This document shows positions 63,961 through 64,000 of a DNA stretch of 64,000 nt, piece by piece. The stretch is taken from the NCBI GenBank assembly GCA_946406115.1, contig OX291550.1, positions 31,782,722 to 31,846,721 on the forward strand. The letters are read 5' to 3'. Every line of letters begins with the position of its first letter. Position 1 is the first letter of the stretch. The stretch comes from Apoda limacodes. Lineage: Eukaryota > Arthropoda > Insecta > Lepidoptera > Limacodidae. Position numbers and translations under genes: made by a program. The notes under the pieces were generated by a model. The model had not been told where the DNA came from and did not search any database. It saw only the letters and a program-made list of their open reading frames with translations.

Positions 63961-64000
63961 TTACCTAGTGTAAGGCTATATTGTATTTTTATATGATGTA

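Noticed and set aside
1..64000. tRNA or rRNA genes
   Set aside because: No cloverleaf-like A/B box pairs or conserved rRNA stretches were noticed; a covariance-model scan would be needed to exclude them.

Overview
This is nuclear DNA of an insect, most probably a moth or butterfly (Lepidoptera). The case rests on several signs. The DNA is AT-rich. There is one unmistakably eukaryotic host gene, the KEOPS subunit TPRKB. The repeats resemble dispersed lepidopteran families: Helitron-like ends finishing GCAGAAGCTAGT, CR1-like 3' ends with a TTTGAC tail, a shared Jockey 3' UTR, and AACCGG/TTCAAAAAG repeats. No rRNA, tRNA, CRISPR array or bacterial-style operon was seen. These identifications come from motif recognition only; no database search was run.

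Layout. 1-4238: a broken Jockey-like non-LTR element (family A). 4691-12882: a Ty3/Gypsy (CsRn1/Kabuki-like) LTR retrotransposon whose first 3,643 bp are tandemly duplicated; its integrase is cut off by the next element. 12917-18476: an apparently full-length I-group non-LTR element with a 20-bp target duplication, a complete endonuclease-RT-RNase H frame and an ORF1 uninterrupted over 488 codons. It sits in one arm of a 54-bp inverted repeat whose arms also enclose a CR1-like element (18.6-22.2 kb) with an in-frame loss of the RT catalytic core. 22.7-33 kb: relics of CR1-like, Jockey-like and I-group elements carrying a Helitron-like insert and a 260-bp hAT MITE with a perfect 8-bp target duplication. 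33.2-42.4 kb: one old element with an FP25K-like ORF1, split by three later non-LTR insertions; two insertion sites can be reconstructed from short target duplications. 42.4-45 kb: a Helitron-like end, an RTE relic split by a 567-bp miniature terminal-repeat element, and a rearranged family A fragment.

46.4-46.9 kb: the intronless TPRKB gene on the minus strand, the only confident host gene. 47.9-52.7 kb: more non-LTR relics, including a mosaic of I-group pieces in both orientations. 53-60 kb is dominated by DNA transposons: a 113-bp MITE flanked by TTAA, a three-level nest (54.7-56.75 kb) of a TIR element holding a Harbinger-like MITE holding a family A retrotransposon, and a 106-bp inverted repeat enclosing a 2.1-kb non-autonomous TIR element. 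60-64 kb is mostly unassigned AT-rich DNA and ends in a hAT transposase fragment joined to a CR1-like 3' end.

The window is therefore a transposon graveyard. Its value lies in the relative ages that can be read from the nesting, in an apparently intact I-group element, and in several small non-autonomous elements with clear boundaries.
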